Counted from the stretch's first letter, positions 11,338 to 23,879 are shown. The stretch: DNA of 64,000 nucleotides from Zingiber officinale (GCF_018446385.1 NC_056001.1:13182492-13246491), one strand, 5' to 3'. Numbers and translations are program-made. Notes: a model not told the origin generated them from the letters alone.

Positions 11338-11671
11338 ATTGGGAATCTTTGGGTCGGCTAGAAGAGAGGTTGAATAGTTGATCACCCCAAATTGTTCACT
11401 TCCTATTTATTTGTTATAGCAGTGTAATACTAACTAAATACAAATACGAAAGCTAAACTAAAAACCAAAGACAAAAATCCGTCGGTGGATTAGTCCCTGG
11501 AAACTCTGGCTAGCACAATCCTCCTTATCGATGGAAAAACCTCACCACAATTCGATCAAGAATACAAGGATTGCTATAAAGGATTGGAGACTCTAATTAG
11601 GGGTTAACCATCTCTAATTTTGTCACCGAGGTCAGCCACCCCAAGTTCCATAATATAGATCTTGTTGATTT

Positions 11672-12711
11672 TGTAGGACCGTTGGGCCGGCTAGGAGGGG
11701 GTTGTTGGATATCCTGCTAACACAAAAAAGAAAACAAACCCTCCTCGAACTCTTTAGGCTAACACTTGCATAATTAAGTTAAGCAGATAAATTAAAAGCA
11801 TAAAGAAAAGTGAGGCACAAAAGATTTACTTGGTTACAACCGATGTGGTTGTTAATCCAAGGAAGATTAAGCTCAATAAAACTCCTTCGGGCGGAGAAGC
11901 CTCGTACAGCGTTGAAGTGCAGAAAACAGAAGCTTAGACTAAAAGAGAGTGTGCAAGCACTGGATTTACAATCAGTGAGTTCTATTTAAGCTTCTGGACC
12001 AAGGCTATATTTATAGTCTTGGTCCGGGCGCCTGGAAGGGTTCCGGGCGCCCTGGGGGGGATAAATTTTATCCCCCAACGGTCGGATCGAGTCAAAACTC
12101 GATCCTGTTGAAAAGTTGATTCCGGGCGCCCGGAAGGGTTCCGGGCGCCCCGGTCGGTTCTGGGCGCCCGGAGCCCTAAGGTCAACATAAGTTGACTTTT
12201 CGACTCCGGTTCAACTCGTCTCAGTTCAGCTCGTCTTGGTCCGGGTCTGTTCGCTCCGGCTCCGCTAGCTTGGGTGATCTCTGCCATCCGGAATAGGGCT
12301 CACCCGAACCCATCTTCCGGTCTTCTCGAGCGTGCTTCCCTCCGGCTTCTCGTCCCTCGGAATTGCCGCGTGTTCCTTCTCGTCCACCAGGGAACTCATC
12401 CGCAGACTTCGTCCCTCGGTCGCACCCCGTGCCGACCTTCGCGCTAGCTGCATCTCTTGCTCCTCGAGCAATCTTCCGCTCTGGCTTTCGTACCTCGGAA
12501 CCACCGCGCGCACTTCCTTCTCGTCCGCCGGTGTACTCTTCCGCAGCACCTCGTCCCTCGGACGCACAGCGTGCCGTCCTTCTCGCTAGCTGCGTCTTCC
12601 GCTCGAGTACCTGTGCTCCTAAGCTCCTGCACACTTAGACACAAGGTTAGAAACAACGCAGGACCTAACTTAACTTGTTGATCACACCAAAACAACCTTG
12701 GGGTTCCAACA
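11672..12711 (-). mobile_element. Solo LTR, SIRE-type Ty1/copia (1040 bp)
   Basis: The minus-strand sequence starts TGTTGGAACCCCAAGG and ends GGTCCTACA. It is flanked by a perfect 5-bp duplication GATTT (11,667-11,671 and 12,712-12,716), with no internal region, so it is a solo LTR left by LTR-LTR recombination. It contains repeated GGGCGCC palindromes (12,020-12,170). Open frames in it are not genes. Confidence 0.88.
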
Positions 12712-12807
12712 GATTTCACCGTTACCAATTAACCAGTCAACTAGTGCTGGCCGATGACACTCCACAGAATCTGCGATTCTACCAATGACACTTTACTAGT
12801 TGACTAT

Positions 12808-13651
12808 TGATCCTGTCCGCGTGCTGAGTCGATGAAAGCTAGGGACGTGGTGCTCTCTACTGCCTTCGGGTGATCTCCGCGATGACGTGGACCTCCGGTG
12901 AACCTGCAACAAAGCCGGGCCGGGAAGGGGTTCCCGGCGACGACCATCCGACGCTCAAGTCAGGCAATGACGAGATGAAGCAGAGGCAGAATAACGAGAC
13001 TGTGGCTACAGTAGATGAGAGAAAAACCTACCTACGTCGAAGTCCGGAGGTCTTTATATAGGACCTCAGAGAGGCACACGCACACTTCCCGAGGCGTGCA
13101 CGCTCCTCAAAGCATACCTCAGAATGGTTGTGTCAGAAAAGCATGTCTGACTCCATACCGCAACTGTCCGAGCATATCTCTACCACGACAACGGAAACTT
13201 CCACCGTACGATCCTCGATACAGCCTGGCCGCCGACCATGCTGATTGTCGACGGCAGGTGTCTCAAGAATGATATCACTAGCTGCCCTTTTTGTCCTCTT
13301 CTAAGTCTTTTGTCTCTTACTGGGACGGGATGCCCGCTCGGCCTCCAGGGCGCTCGGCTGCGCATGCGCATCGGACCGAGCGAGAAGGCCGCTCGGTCAA
13401 ATACTCGGACGGGCGTGCGATCTGGTTGCCCCATAGTTTTGCCAAGCGGATCGGCAGCTCGGCATGACGATTCCGTTATAAAGGAGCTTGTGAGCATCGG
13501 AAGCTCGACCCGAGGTCGAGCTAACTACACGTCGGCTTGGGATTTACCCCGGCCAGTCGGCCAGGTGGCTTCCCCCCGCTCGATCGGGACCTTGACTCCC
13601 CGTGTTGTCGACCCCTCCCTATGTGAGCCCCCGATTCTTACCACCGGATCA
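12808..13651 (-). mobile_element. Solo LTR of the Tat family (844 bp)
   Basis: Ends match the LTR at 5861-6711 in inverse orientation: TGATCCTGTCCG on the left, CACCGGATCA on the right. The minus-strand TATA box (TATATAAAGACC) is near 13,055. Flanks ACTAT and ACTGC agree at three of five bases, so the duplication is decayed or lost. Confidence 0.8.
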
Positions 13652-14119
13652 ACTGCTATAGTGTACCAGTCGATTTACTATAGTACCAATCAACTGGTTT
13701 TCACAGTCGTCGGACATAAAAACATTTTGTGTCTTGCCCCAGTCAACTGGTCTAGTTACCAGTCAACTGATAAAATTCTAAACCTAGGATTTCCCTTCCC
13801 GAGTACATTTCTCTCGCACTCGGACCCTTATGACTCACTTGACTCTTTCTCACTGCCTTGACCTCTTTTTTGCCTTCAAGCCTCCTTCACGTATGCCTTA
13901 AAGTGAGCTTCCCTCGGCTTGTCCTTACTGCTTTGTCCATAGTCCCTCGGATGCTTCATTCTTCACTAGACCCAAAGCTATCAAGCCAAGTCATAGTGTA
14001 TCCTATAAACCTGCATAACTTAAATACACATATCATATACAAGGGTAAACCTAACTTAAACTCTTTGCCCAAAGATCAAAACTCATGGTCACATCGGACC
14101 CTTAAGATTGCTTCTGACA

Positions 14120-14631
14120 ATATTGGTTATTTTATGACAAATTACCAAGAATAATGCTATAAAAGGTAGTTATTGGTGACTCAAAATGAAAATTTGTGAA
14201 GCTGTTAAGGAGACTATGCTTCAAATTGTTGTTTAAAGTTTCAGTTGTCCTGTATATTCAAGTATTTGTTCTATTTCTTGTTGGGAAATCTATGTACTAG
14301 ATGGGTATTAGGCATCACTTAGAGTTTTAATATTTTTTTTCCTATGGCTGCAGTGCCCTAGTATTTGGATGGATATTGGAGGAGTTATTTATGGATCTAG
14401 TGATTTAATTTTTTTTTCAGTGCTGTCTTTCATCATCTGTTTGATGCAGAATTATTGAGGTAAGAAAATTTAAAGATGATCAAATAAGGATTAGAACATA
14501 GATGATTGAAACAAGATTGTGATTAGTTCCTTTATACTTATAGAAATTGTAATAGTTATAAGTTCTTCGTTGGTCTTAAAAAGGTAAGACATGCGTTGAC
14601 TAGTAGTTGAAAAATTACAGGATTGTTTATC
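14120..14631. other. Unannotated spacer
   Basis: No coding, repeat or transposon signature recognised. It may be an older host or transposon remnant separating two nested elements. Confidence 0.4.
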
Positions 14632-15552
14632 TGTTGGAATCCCGTGATAGTTTTGATGTGATGAACCAAGTCAGGATAGGTCATGTTAGTATTTGATATC
14701 TGTCTCTAAGGGTACAAGAGCTTAGGAGCACAGGAAGTCAAACGGAAGACGCAGCTAGTGAGAAGGATGACATAGAAAGAGAGTCGAGGGGCTCGGTGCA
14801 TCAGAGGGAAGAGATGTTGTGGAAGAGTACACCAACATACTAAAAAGATGAGTGTGGTGGTCCGAGGGACGAGAATCCGGGGAGGAAGTCTGTTCGAGGA
14901 GAAGGTCGAAAAATGGGTTTGGGTGAGTCATATTTTGGTTGGCCGAAACCACCCAAGTGATCGGAGCAGCAAGAGAGGTAAAAGGGAGCTACGGAGATGT
15001 TGGAAGCGCCCTCAAAGGAGTTAAAGGGACCTCCGCGCCTTTCAGTGGGAAGGCGCCTTCAACAGAGTTAAATGCGCCTTCAACCCACCATGGAAGGTGC
15101 CTTCAACCACTTGAAGGCGCCTTTAACCAGGCAAATATTGTCGTTGTCAAAGGATAAAGCTTTATGCTTTGATGTCTCGCTAGAGTCACCTTCCAGCCTT
15201 TTGGAGGCGCCTTCTAGCCCCAGATAAGATTTTTCAAGGGCTATAAAAAGACCCCTGGACCTAGGAAATAAACATTAACTCTAGTATTCATTTCCTAACA
15301 ACTGTCTGAGTAATTAACGAGTGTAAGCGGCTTCTCTGCCTTCACCGAAGGAGATCTTTTAGAGCTTTTTCATTGTTCTTGGATTAACAACCAGCTAGGT
15401 TGTAACCATGTAAATCTTATGCCTCATCTTTTTTAGTTGTTAATTTAATTTACATTTATTGTTGCTTTTAATTAGAATTTAAAGAATGAGAAGGGTGTTA
15501 TTTTTGTTGATAGGCAATTCACCCCCTCTTGTCGGCCACCAGTGGACTAACA
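14632..15552 (+). repeat. 5' LTR of the gag-only SIRE-type element (921 bp)
   Basis: It starts TGTTGGAATCCCGTGATAG and ends GTGGACTAACA, next to the primer binding site. It contains a run of GGCGCCTTCAAC-type palindromic motifs (15,010-15,220) and a TATA-like CTATAAAAAG near 15,240. Confidence 0.82.
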
Positions 15553-15568
15553 ATTGGTATCAAAGGCC
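15553..15568 (+). other. Primer binding site
   Basis: ATTGGTATCAAAGGCC follows the LTR end and resembles the initiator tRNA-Met complement with a few changes. Confidence 0.7.
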
Positions 15569-15611
15569 AACCGCCTCAGAAGCACTAACCGCTGGCTGAA
15601 GCACTGAAACG

Positions 15612-17080
15612 ATGGCCGAACCGACAATCTTCCCACCAAAATTCGAGGGAGAATTTATGTTATAGAAGAAACACATGGAGGTATTTTTTTAAATTAATTT
15701 TGAAATCTTATTAATAATTAAATATGATTTTATAGCTCCTAAAGACCCCAAGGAAATGAAAAAAAAAAAAAAGAGTACCAATGAACCAAGAAGGAGCAAG
15801 CAGATTTCGTAGCAAACGGACGAGCCGAGTTCCATCTACTCAGCATACTTCCACCCCAGGAAGTAAATCGGATGGGAATTTACAAATCAACAAAGGAAAT
15901 TTGGGAGAAGCACCTAGAGTTGCACGAAGGAACTTCCGAAGCAAAGCTCATGAGACGGGACCTAATCCGAAACCAACTGGCGAACCTCCGGATGGAAGAA
16001 AGTGAAATAGTTGCACATCTGCACTCGAGGATCAAAGAACTCATCACCGAACTCACGGATCTCGAAGAAAAGATAATGAACCAAGATTCATTAAGGTATG
16101 CTTTAAACGCATTTCCTAGGACACCCAAGTGGACATCTATAGTCGATTCATTTTACATATCTAAAAACCTCGAAGTTAGTTCATTAAAAAGTCTTTTTCC
16201 CACTTTTGAACTTCACGAATCAAGATGTGCAGACTTGCGAAACAAAGGAGAAAAGACAGCCCACAATATAACACTAAAAGCCAACCAAAAGGGCGAACCG
16301 GATTCAGACTCTGGAACATCCATCGACGCAAATAAAGCAGTAGTATTGGTAAGGAAATTTAATAAATTTATTTGATCTAATAAATTTAAGTTGCAGGCGA
16401 AAAGGGACTATCGGAATAAAAGGAATGTCTGATGCTACAACAGCAATGAAGAAGGACACATCAAGGATGACTGCCCCAAACTAAAGAAGAAGGAGAATGG
16501 CAAGGGCAACATACCAAAGTATATGAATTTGAAGGCCACATGGGATGAATCGTCGTCCTTCGAGTCCAATATTGAAGCTTACGTTAGACTAGCTCTACTG
16601 ATTGACCACCAAGAAGAAGACGAAAGTAGCTCAGAAATGAGTACCGATGTAGGGGGAGGATCATCAGAGGAAAGCTCCGATGAAGGGGAAGCATCTGTTC
16701 ACGAGGTAAGTGAGGTACGTGCTCTTTCACCCGAACAATCTTTCCAATTTATCAAAATGTTTTCTAAAAATTTATGCAAATTAGAAAATGAAAATACTAA
16801 TTTGAAAAGATAATTAGCCAAAGCATGCCCATTAGAATTATTTGATAGTTTAAAGTTAGAAAATTAAAAATAAAAAAAATAGAATTATTCATACAAAACT
16901 CTGCATGCACAAATACCTATAATCATTCAAATGTTAGACATATTAGTAGGCTAAACTGGTATTTACGATTTCACAGGGGTCAACTTAGAAAAATCCCCAG
17001 AAATTATATACCCCATAAATTTTTAATTAACCCAGTAGGAAGGAACCTATATTGGGATCCAAAATCGTATTTGGATTGAA
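15612..17080 (+). pseudogene. Degraded SIRE-type gag
   Basis: The first ATG is at 15,612 (MAEPTIFPPKFEG), broken by a stop at 15,663 and an AT-rich insert near 15,685-15,775. The recognisable UBN2-type gag region spans 15,872-16,375 (STKEIWEKHLELHEGTSEAK, then RYALNAFPRTPKW). A zinc knuckle near 16,434 reads CYNSNEEGHIKDDC, in which the second cysteine has become serine. The acidic C-terminal region continues to 16,813, then a decayed tail to about 17,080. It encoded the nucleocapsid-like protein of the element. Multiple lesions make it non-functional. Confidence 0.75.
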
Positions 17081-17696
17081 TTTTCTTTTGAGCTTTTAGA
17101 GAAAAAATTAAATGTTTAATTTCTTTAAGAGACTTTATTTAGAAAATGGTTGTTCCTCCAATAACTAAGAAGGCCTAGTGTCTCGCCACAGCTTGGAAGC
17201 TAATTAATGATATGAATGTTTAATTGACAAACTATTAATCATTTAGATTAACTAATGCTTTCAATGTTTGTCAAAAATTATATCAAAAATTATTTAGAAG
17301 TTTTTTATTATTTCATCACTTATATTTTTTTAACAGTTAGAAAATTTTTCAAAGTATTTTCTTTTGACTCAAATTTTTAGGCTTACGCCTTAATATTTTT
17401 CTGATTTTTTTTCCTTAGATTTTTTAATGAACCTCATTTTTTTATTGTGATCAAAAGGGGGAGAAATGAAAAACAAGTCTAGGGGGAGGGTACTAGGGTA
17501 CTTGCAAAGTTTTTGCTTTGAAATTTTTTTTCTTACATGTAAATTTTTTTTGCAAATTTTAGTTAGCAAAATTTGTCTTACTTGCAAAAAAAATTTCTTA
17601 CTTGCAAATTTGTACTTAGAAAATTTTTTTAAACTATTTATTTTTTTGGTTTACCCTAACTTAACATGGGTTTGATCACGTCAAAAAATGAAAGAT
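17081..17696. other. AT-rich 3' internal region of the gag-only element
   Basis: No coding signal. A purine tract (AAAAGGGGGAGAAATG) lies near 17,453-17,467, a second G-rich tract follows, and the LTR starts at 17,697. Confidence 0.5.
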
Positions 17697-18117
17697 TATT
17701 GGAACCTCGTGGTAGTTTTGATGTGATCAACCAAGTCAGGTTAGGTCCTGTTAGTATTTGATCTCTGTGTCTAAGTGTGCAGGAGCTTAGGAGCACAGGA
17801 AGTCGAGCGGAAGACGCAACTAGTGAGAAGGATGGCACGAGAAGCAAGTCGACAGGTTCGGTGTATCTGAGGGGCGAGGTGCTGTGAAAGAGTACACCGA
17901 CAGACGAGAAGGAAGCGCACTGCTGTCCGAGGGACGAGAAATCGGGGAGGAAGTCTGCTCAAGGAGAAGGCTGGAAAATGGGTTCAGGTGAGCTCTATTT
18001 CGGCTGGTCGAAATCATTCAAGCAATCGGAGCAGCAAGAGAGCCGAAAGGGAGCTGCGAAGCTGCTGGAGGTGCCCTTAAAGGAGTTAAAAGAGCCTCTG
18101 CGCCTTTCAGTGGGAAG
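17697..18117 (+). repeat. Truncated 3' LTR of the gag-only element
   Basis: It begins TATTGGAACCTCGTGGTAG and follows the 14,632 LTR for about 420 bp until CAGTGGGAAG, where the minus-strand element at 18,118 takes over. The missing remainder was not found past 32,823, so DNA was lost or rearranged. Confidence 0.75.
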
Positions 18118-19525
18118 TGTTGGATCGAAAGCGCTAGAGGGGGGGTGAATAGCGCTCGTGGGTATTTCACACGTTTCGAAATCGTAAGAAAAAGTGTGTC
18201 GAGTTAAAGCAGCGGAAAGATAAGCGTAACAAGCAAAAACACACAGAAGACAAAGGACACCAAGAGTTTACTTGGTTCGGAGTCTAGGGCGACTCCTACT
18301 CCAAGGTCCGCGATCGTCGATCGCTTTCGGTGGGCAACAACTATAGTATCGAAAAGATGATTACAATTTCAATTACAGTTAAGTGCAAATAAAAGAAAAA
18401 CTATACCAACGAAACGAGAACAAAGAAATTTGGAGCTTTAATTCGTTGGAGTAGCAGAGCGTTGTTGGAGCGTTTGTAGCAGCGCACGGAGGAGCACAGG
18501 TTGTTCTGTTCGTGATGTTCTTCAGCTGCTTCCGAGGCTCCTTTTTATAGGTTCTGTGAGGCTGATCTAGATCCCCAAGTTTCGGGATCAGGCTTGACCC
18601 GACGCGGATCGGTCGACCAATCCCTGCGTTATGTCGAACGATCAGACGGTCTTCTCCCATCCGATCCGCTCGCTCCACTTCAATCTGGTCAAGTCTCATC
18701 CTCAGTTCGGTAGACCGATCCCCTCGTTCGGTCGACCGATCAGCTCCTCTGACCCGATCAACTTGGCCTGATCCAGTCGGCACTGATCCGTGGTTCGGTC
18801 GACCGATCCCAAGGTTCGGTCGACCGATCCTCTGGTCAAGCCTGGTCCAATCTCTGGAAGTTTGATCTGCTGGCTTGAGGGTTCGATCGACCGATCCCAA
18901 TGTTCGGTCGACCGATCCCGGTCATACCTAATCCTGCATAAAAATATTAGGTTCCTGCAAAACAGAGTTAGAGTACAAACGATAAGATATAAAAATAGAT
19001 TTGACAGTCTCCAGACTGTCCGGGTCTGACTTCGGATTTCCGACCGGAAGACCCTAGGTCGACGCGACGCCTACTGTTCCCTCTGCGGGGAACGCGTCCT
19101 CACCTACTCCTCTCAGGAGAGTTTACCTAATGTCAGCTCGATCCTCCAGATCGACTGGACTTTTGCTCAGCACTAGATGCTTCCGGACTTTCTGCTGGAC
19201 TCCTGCTTCCCGGCTCATCCAGTCTTCCACCTGGTTCGAGACACCAGGACTTTCCACCTTGGGTTACCACCCCCTAGGACTTTTGCCTGAAGCCCTCGAC
19301 CAGCCAAGACTTTCTGCATTGGGTTACCACTCCCTATGACCTAGGGTTACCACCCCCTAAGGTTTTTCACCCGCCTAACCGCAGTTAGGACTTTTGCCTA
19401 AGTACCACTTAGGACTTTCCTGCAATCTCCATGAACCTTGTTAGATAACAACATAACCTTAACTTTGAATTTCTTTGTCATTATCAAAACAACGGTTCGA
19501 TCGTCGGATGCTTCCCGCACCAACA
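18118..19525 (-). repeat. 3' LTR of the large SIRE-type element (1408 bp)
   Basis: On the minus strand it starts TGTTGGTGCGGGAAGC and ends CTTTCGATCCAACA. About eight copies of a TTCGGTCGACCGATC-like palindrome lie at 18,600-18,920. Its frames are not genes. Confidence 0.9.
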
Positions 19526-19541
19526 ATCTCCCTCTTTTTTA
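19526..19541 (-). other. Polypurine tract of the large SIRE-type element
   Basis: The minus strand reads AAAAAAGAGGGAGAT directly before the LTR start. Confidence 0.8.
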
Positions 19542-20857
19542 TTATGGCAACTGAAATTCAAAGTTAAGAAAAATAGATAAGTATTTTTCAAAGTTTAAGT
19601 AAGTTAAAAGGAATGCAAGCATAGTTAAGCTAAAACTAACTTAAACTTTGTACGGCTAAGGCTCCCCCTTAATAAAAGAACTCTTATCCTTAATTTGATT
19701 TTTTGTCCTACTCTCCCCCTTTGCCATACATCAAAAAACTTTGTAGAAAAAACTTGGTAAAAATGTTGAAGCCCAATGACATTTAATATACCTGGCTTTT
19801 AAAACTTTGTAGGGAAGACTTTGTAGGAAAACTTAGAAAAATTTTGCTAAGAAAATAGTTTAAGTGCAAAACAACTCTGTTTAGCCAAAATTTTGAAAAC
19901 TTAAGATTTGCTTAAGTACGAAATTTGAATTAAGTTTGAAAAAAACTTTTAAAGAAAGGAAAAACTTTTAAAGAAAACACTTAGCTAAGAAAACACTTTT
20001 ATAATTAATATTCATTGTTAGACTCTTAGCTAAATGTCTAAAGAGATAATTTTCTTTAGCCAAATTTGAAACTTAGTTGAAATCTTTGGGGAAAAATAGA
20101 TTTTTAAACTCTGTTAGATAGATTCGAAAAGCTTTGTTGGTAAATATTTTCTTAAGTTTGAACAAGCTTTTTGAACAATAACTTGGAAAGAGAAACAAAT
20201 AAACTTCACTAAGTTTTCAAAAGACTTTGAAAAATATAAAAAAAATATTGAAGCAAATAATTAATTCCAAAATACTTAACAGGGCCAAGGAGGAGCAATA
20301 AGTTCAAACCTTAATGTCCAAGCATGAGTCGAGTTAAATTGATTGCCAGTTAACTCAATTCTCTTAGTGAGGTATCAGAGCCCTAATGTGCAAGTTGAGT
20401 AACCGAAAAAATCAAACACTTAATTTCTTGGCCACACATGTCTAACCATTTAGCTACTAGCTGATTGCCTAGAGGACAACAGCTTTCACCTGGTTAGTCA
20501 AGTTGAGTCAATATGTCCAGTTAGATTTGACTAGGACTGGATGACTTGACTTCATTACTATAACTTAAGTATTTAACGCCCAGACTTATGTCGATGCACT
20601 GACATAATCATTCTTAAGTCTAGACAGTACCCTATGCATCTCACACCATTCTAAGTATTTTCAAACACAAGCAAGGTAGTCCTAGTGTGCTTGTGAGATG
20701 CTCTGGCTGAAATTAGGGGTACAAGATTTCTAGGGGGAAATCCTATGCTAAACCAGGTTTTGAAAAACTAAAAAAATTTGGAGCTTTGAAAATCATTTTT
20801 CCTAAGATTTTAAAGTCAAACTGATTTAAAGACAAAATTTTCAAGAAAAGATAAGTT
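19542..20857 (-). other. Non-coding 3' internal region of the SIRE-type element
   Basis: AT-rich with no open frame of note. It carries two more G-rich purine tracts on the minus strand (near 19,663 and 19,711). The part from 19,526 to about 20,575 is repeated at 31,774-32,823. No envelope-like frame was seen. Confidence 0.65.
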
Positions 20858-23800
20858 CTATTCTACTAAGCACATCCCTATTTGTCTTCTAAGTGAGCTG
20901 AACTCAAGTTCAGGTAAGGGCTTTATGAAGATGTCAGCTAGGTTTAATTTTGACTCAACATAGTTGAGTACAATATCACCCTTAGCTACGTGATCCCTTA
21001 CAAAATGGTGTTTCACTTCTATATGTTTAGTCCTTGAGTGATGAATTGAGTTTTTTGTTAGATTTATTGAACTTATATTATCAATTGAGATTTTTGTTTT
21101 TTGATATTCCAATTGATAGTCTTTAAGGGTATGCATCATCCATAGCAACTGAGATGCGCATTCACCTAAGGCTATATATTCTGCTTCAGTGGTAGATAAA
21201 GCGACAAAGTGTTACTTTCTACTTGACCAACTTACTAGGCATTGTCCTAGAAATTGACAGATACCACTTGTGATTTTTCTATCTAGCTTGCACCCGGCAT
21301 AGTCTGAGTCAGAGTAGTCGGTTAGGTCAAGGGTACCAGATCTAGGGTACCATAGTCCTACATTTAGGGTTCCCTTAACATACCTAAGGATTCTTTTGAC
21401 AAGGGTTAAGTGAGACTCTTTTGCACAAGATTGGTATCATGCACACATACCTACTGGGAAAATAATGTCTGGTCGGCTCGCAGTTAGTACAGTAGACTTC
21501 TTATCGCACTTCGATAGTATTTCAAGTCTACTGGTTTACCTTCTAAGTCCGAGTCAATTTTAGCATTAGTAGCCATTGGTGTATTAATGATTTTGAGTTC
21601 TCCATTCCAAATTTTCTAATTAATTCCTTAGCATATTTAGTTTGATAAATATAAATTTCATCTTTAGTTTGCTTAATTTGTAAACCTAAGAAGAAATTAA
21701 GTTCACCTACCAGACTCATTTCAAATTCATTTTCCATTAGTTTGGTGAATTCTTTTAGAAATTTAGAGTTTGTTGATCCAAAAATAATATCGTCGATGTA
21801 AATTTGGGCTATAAAAATGTTGTTTTCTAAGGTTTTTACGAAAAGGGTTGGGTCTATTTGACCTTGGTTAAATCCTTTTGATATTAGATAATTGGACAGG
21901 CGTTCATACCAAGCCCTAGGTGCTTGTTTTAGTCCGTATAGGGCCTTTTTTAGTCTAAAGACATAATTTGGTTGTTCTAAGTCCTCAAATCCTGGGGGTT
22001 GACCTACATATACCTCTTCTTTAATAAATCCATTTAAAAATACGGATTTTACGTCCATTTGAAATAGCTTGAATCCCTTGTGTGCTGGATAGGCCAGCAA
22101 CATCCTAATGGATTCAAGTCTTGCTACAGGGGCATAGGTCTCATCGTAGTCTAACCCTTCTACTTGACTGAACCCTTTAGCTACTAACCTAGCTTTGTTT
22201 CTAACTATTTCACTTTGATCATTTAATTTGTTTCTAAAAACCCATTTAGTGTCAATTATGGACTTATTAACGGGTTTAGGCACTAATTCCCAGACCTGAT
22301 TTCTTTCAAATTTGGCCAATTCTTCTTGCATTGCTAGAGTCCAATCTGGGCCTAGTAGGGCTTCTTCTATAGTTTTGGGTTCAATTTTTGAAATCAGGGC
22401 TATTTGGCTCTGGTTCCTATAAGATGACCTAGTTCTGACTCCTAAAGTTGGATCACCCAAAATTTGGTCAGATGGGTGATTTGTGCTTGTTCTTGTTGGT
22501 CTTATACCATTTGAGTTAGTGATTTGTTCTTCAGATTCAATAGGTTCAGGTTGAATTTCATCATCTTCTCTGTTTATTGAGTTAGCATTTTCTGTATTTT
22601 CATTTATTATGTCGGGTAATTTATTTTCTTCATCAAATATTATATTTGTTGTTTCTTCTACTTTTAGGATATTTTTGTTATACACTCTATATGCCCTACT
22701 GGTTGTTGAATACCCTAAAAATATTTCAGGGGTTGTTTTGGATGTAAATTTCCCTAAGTAGTCTTTAGTGTTCAAAATGAAGACTTTACACCCAAATACT
22801 TTTAAATAGTTTAAGTTGGAAATTTTATTATAATAAATTTCATACGGTGTTTTATTTTGAAGTTTGTTAATTAAAATCCTATTTTGAATGTAACATGCTG
22901 TATTAACTGCTTCAACCCAGAATTCATTAGATAGTTTATATTCGTTTAACATGGTCATAGCAGCTTCTTGTAGGGTTCTGTTTTTCCGTTCTACTGGACC
23001 ATTTTGTTGAGGGGTCCTAGGGCAGGAGTATTCATGTTTGTACCCATTTATTTCACAAAATTCAGTAAAGTTGTGATTCTCAAATTCTCCCCCATGGTCG
23101 CTTCTGATTCTTTTTATGTGAGTGTCTTTTTCATTTTCTATTAATTTGCAAAATATTTTAAATGTTTCAAAGGTTTCATCTTTAGTTTTTAAAAATTTTA
23201 CCCAAGTATATCTTGAGTAGTCATCGATTATTACTAGGCAATATTGGTTTTTGTTTAGTGACTTGGCTCCATGCGAATCAAACAAATCTAGGTGAAGGAG
23301 CTCAAGTATTGAAGTTGTTATATTTAAGTTGGTTAATTTATGGGTTGATTTGGTTTGTTTACCCTGTTGACAAGCATTGCAAATTGAATTTTCAACAACT
23401 TTTAATTTAAGTAGACCTTTAAATAGACCATTTTAGCTTATTTTTGAAATAAGTCTGGTGTGAGTGTGACACAGTCTCCTGTGCCATAGCTCAGTTTCTT
23501 CTTGTTGTGTCAGGAGACACTTTGTTGAGAATGTTGGTAGGTTAATTGTGTATACATTATTTCTTCTAATGCCCTTAAGTATAATTTCAGGGTTATAAGC
23601 ATTTTTAATTGTACACCCAGATTAGGTAAAGTTAACTAAGTACCCACTATCACATAATTGGCTAATGCTGAGTAAATTAAAGTTAAAGTTTTCAACTAAT
23701 AAGACTTTTCGAATAATAAAGTCTGAGTTGAGTTTGATGTTACCTCTTCCGATTACCTTAAGTTTACCGTCGTTGCCGAATGCAACTGAGCCTAGATTCT

Positions 23801-23879
23801 TTAACTTGAGCTTTGTGAACTTCAATCTGTCTCTAGTCATGTGTCTGGAGCATCCACTATCCAACATCCATTGATCCAA
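20858..23879 (-). pseudogene. SIRE-type pol: protease, integrase, reverse transcriptase, RNase H
   Basis: Protease at 23,879-23,622 shows WMLDSGCSRHMT with the catalytic DSG. A stop-broken pre-integrase zinc region follows near 23,400. A 580-codon frame (23,285-21,543) holds the integrase core ([33 protein letters not shown] supplying D, D, E) and reverse transcriptase ([34 protein letters not shown], active site YIDDIIFGS). A frameshift ends it near 21,543. RNase H resumes with LSTTEAEY and continues to 20,858 (HIEVKHHFVRDHV, LADIFIKPLP); an in-frame TAA falls between SSRK and HFV near 21,207. The protein would copy and integrate the element; this copy is broken in at least three places. Confidence 0.9.

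Larger units (their letters stand above)
11337..14119 (-). repeat. 5' LTR of a SIRE-type element, interrupted by two solo LTRs
   Basis: Host LTR sequence is present at 11,337-11,671, 12,712-12,807 and 13,652-14,119. The inner end abuts the primer binding site. The outer end is placed at TGTCAGAAGC on the minus strand (14,119), which is less certain. Repeated ACCAGTCAACTGG-like palindromes occur in the 12,730-13,780 parts. This LTR does not clearly match the partial LTR at 6712-7337, so the element may be composite. Confidence 0.45.
14632..18117 (+). mobile_element. SIRE-type Ty1/copia element lacking pol, truncated 3' LTR
   Basis: Order: LTR (14,632-15,552), primer binding site, degraded gag, AT-rich 3' region, and the start of a second LTR (17,697) cut at 18,117 by the next element. 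The two LTR starts are clearly alike. No integrase or reverse transcriptase motif lies between gag and the 3' LTR. The element is therefore non-autonomous, either by deletion or as a gag-only type. Confidence 0.75.

Noticed and set aside
12221-12681. Several open frames on both strands in a GC-rich stretch
   Set aside because: They lie inside a solo LTR; similar frames recur in other LTR copies and none has a domain.
19526-20857. Envelope-like gene expected in some SIRE elements
   Set aside because: No open frame, signal peptide or membrane segment was seen in this region.
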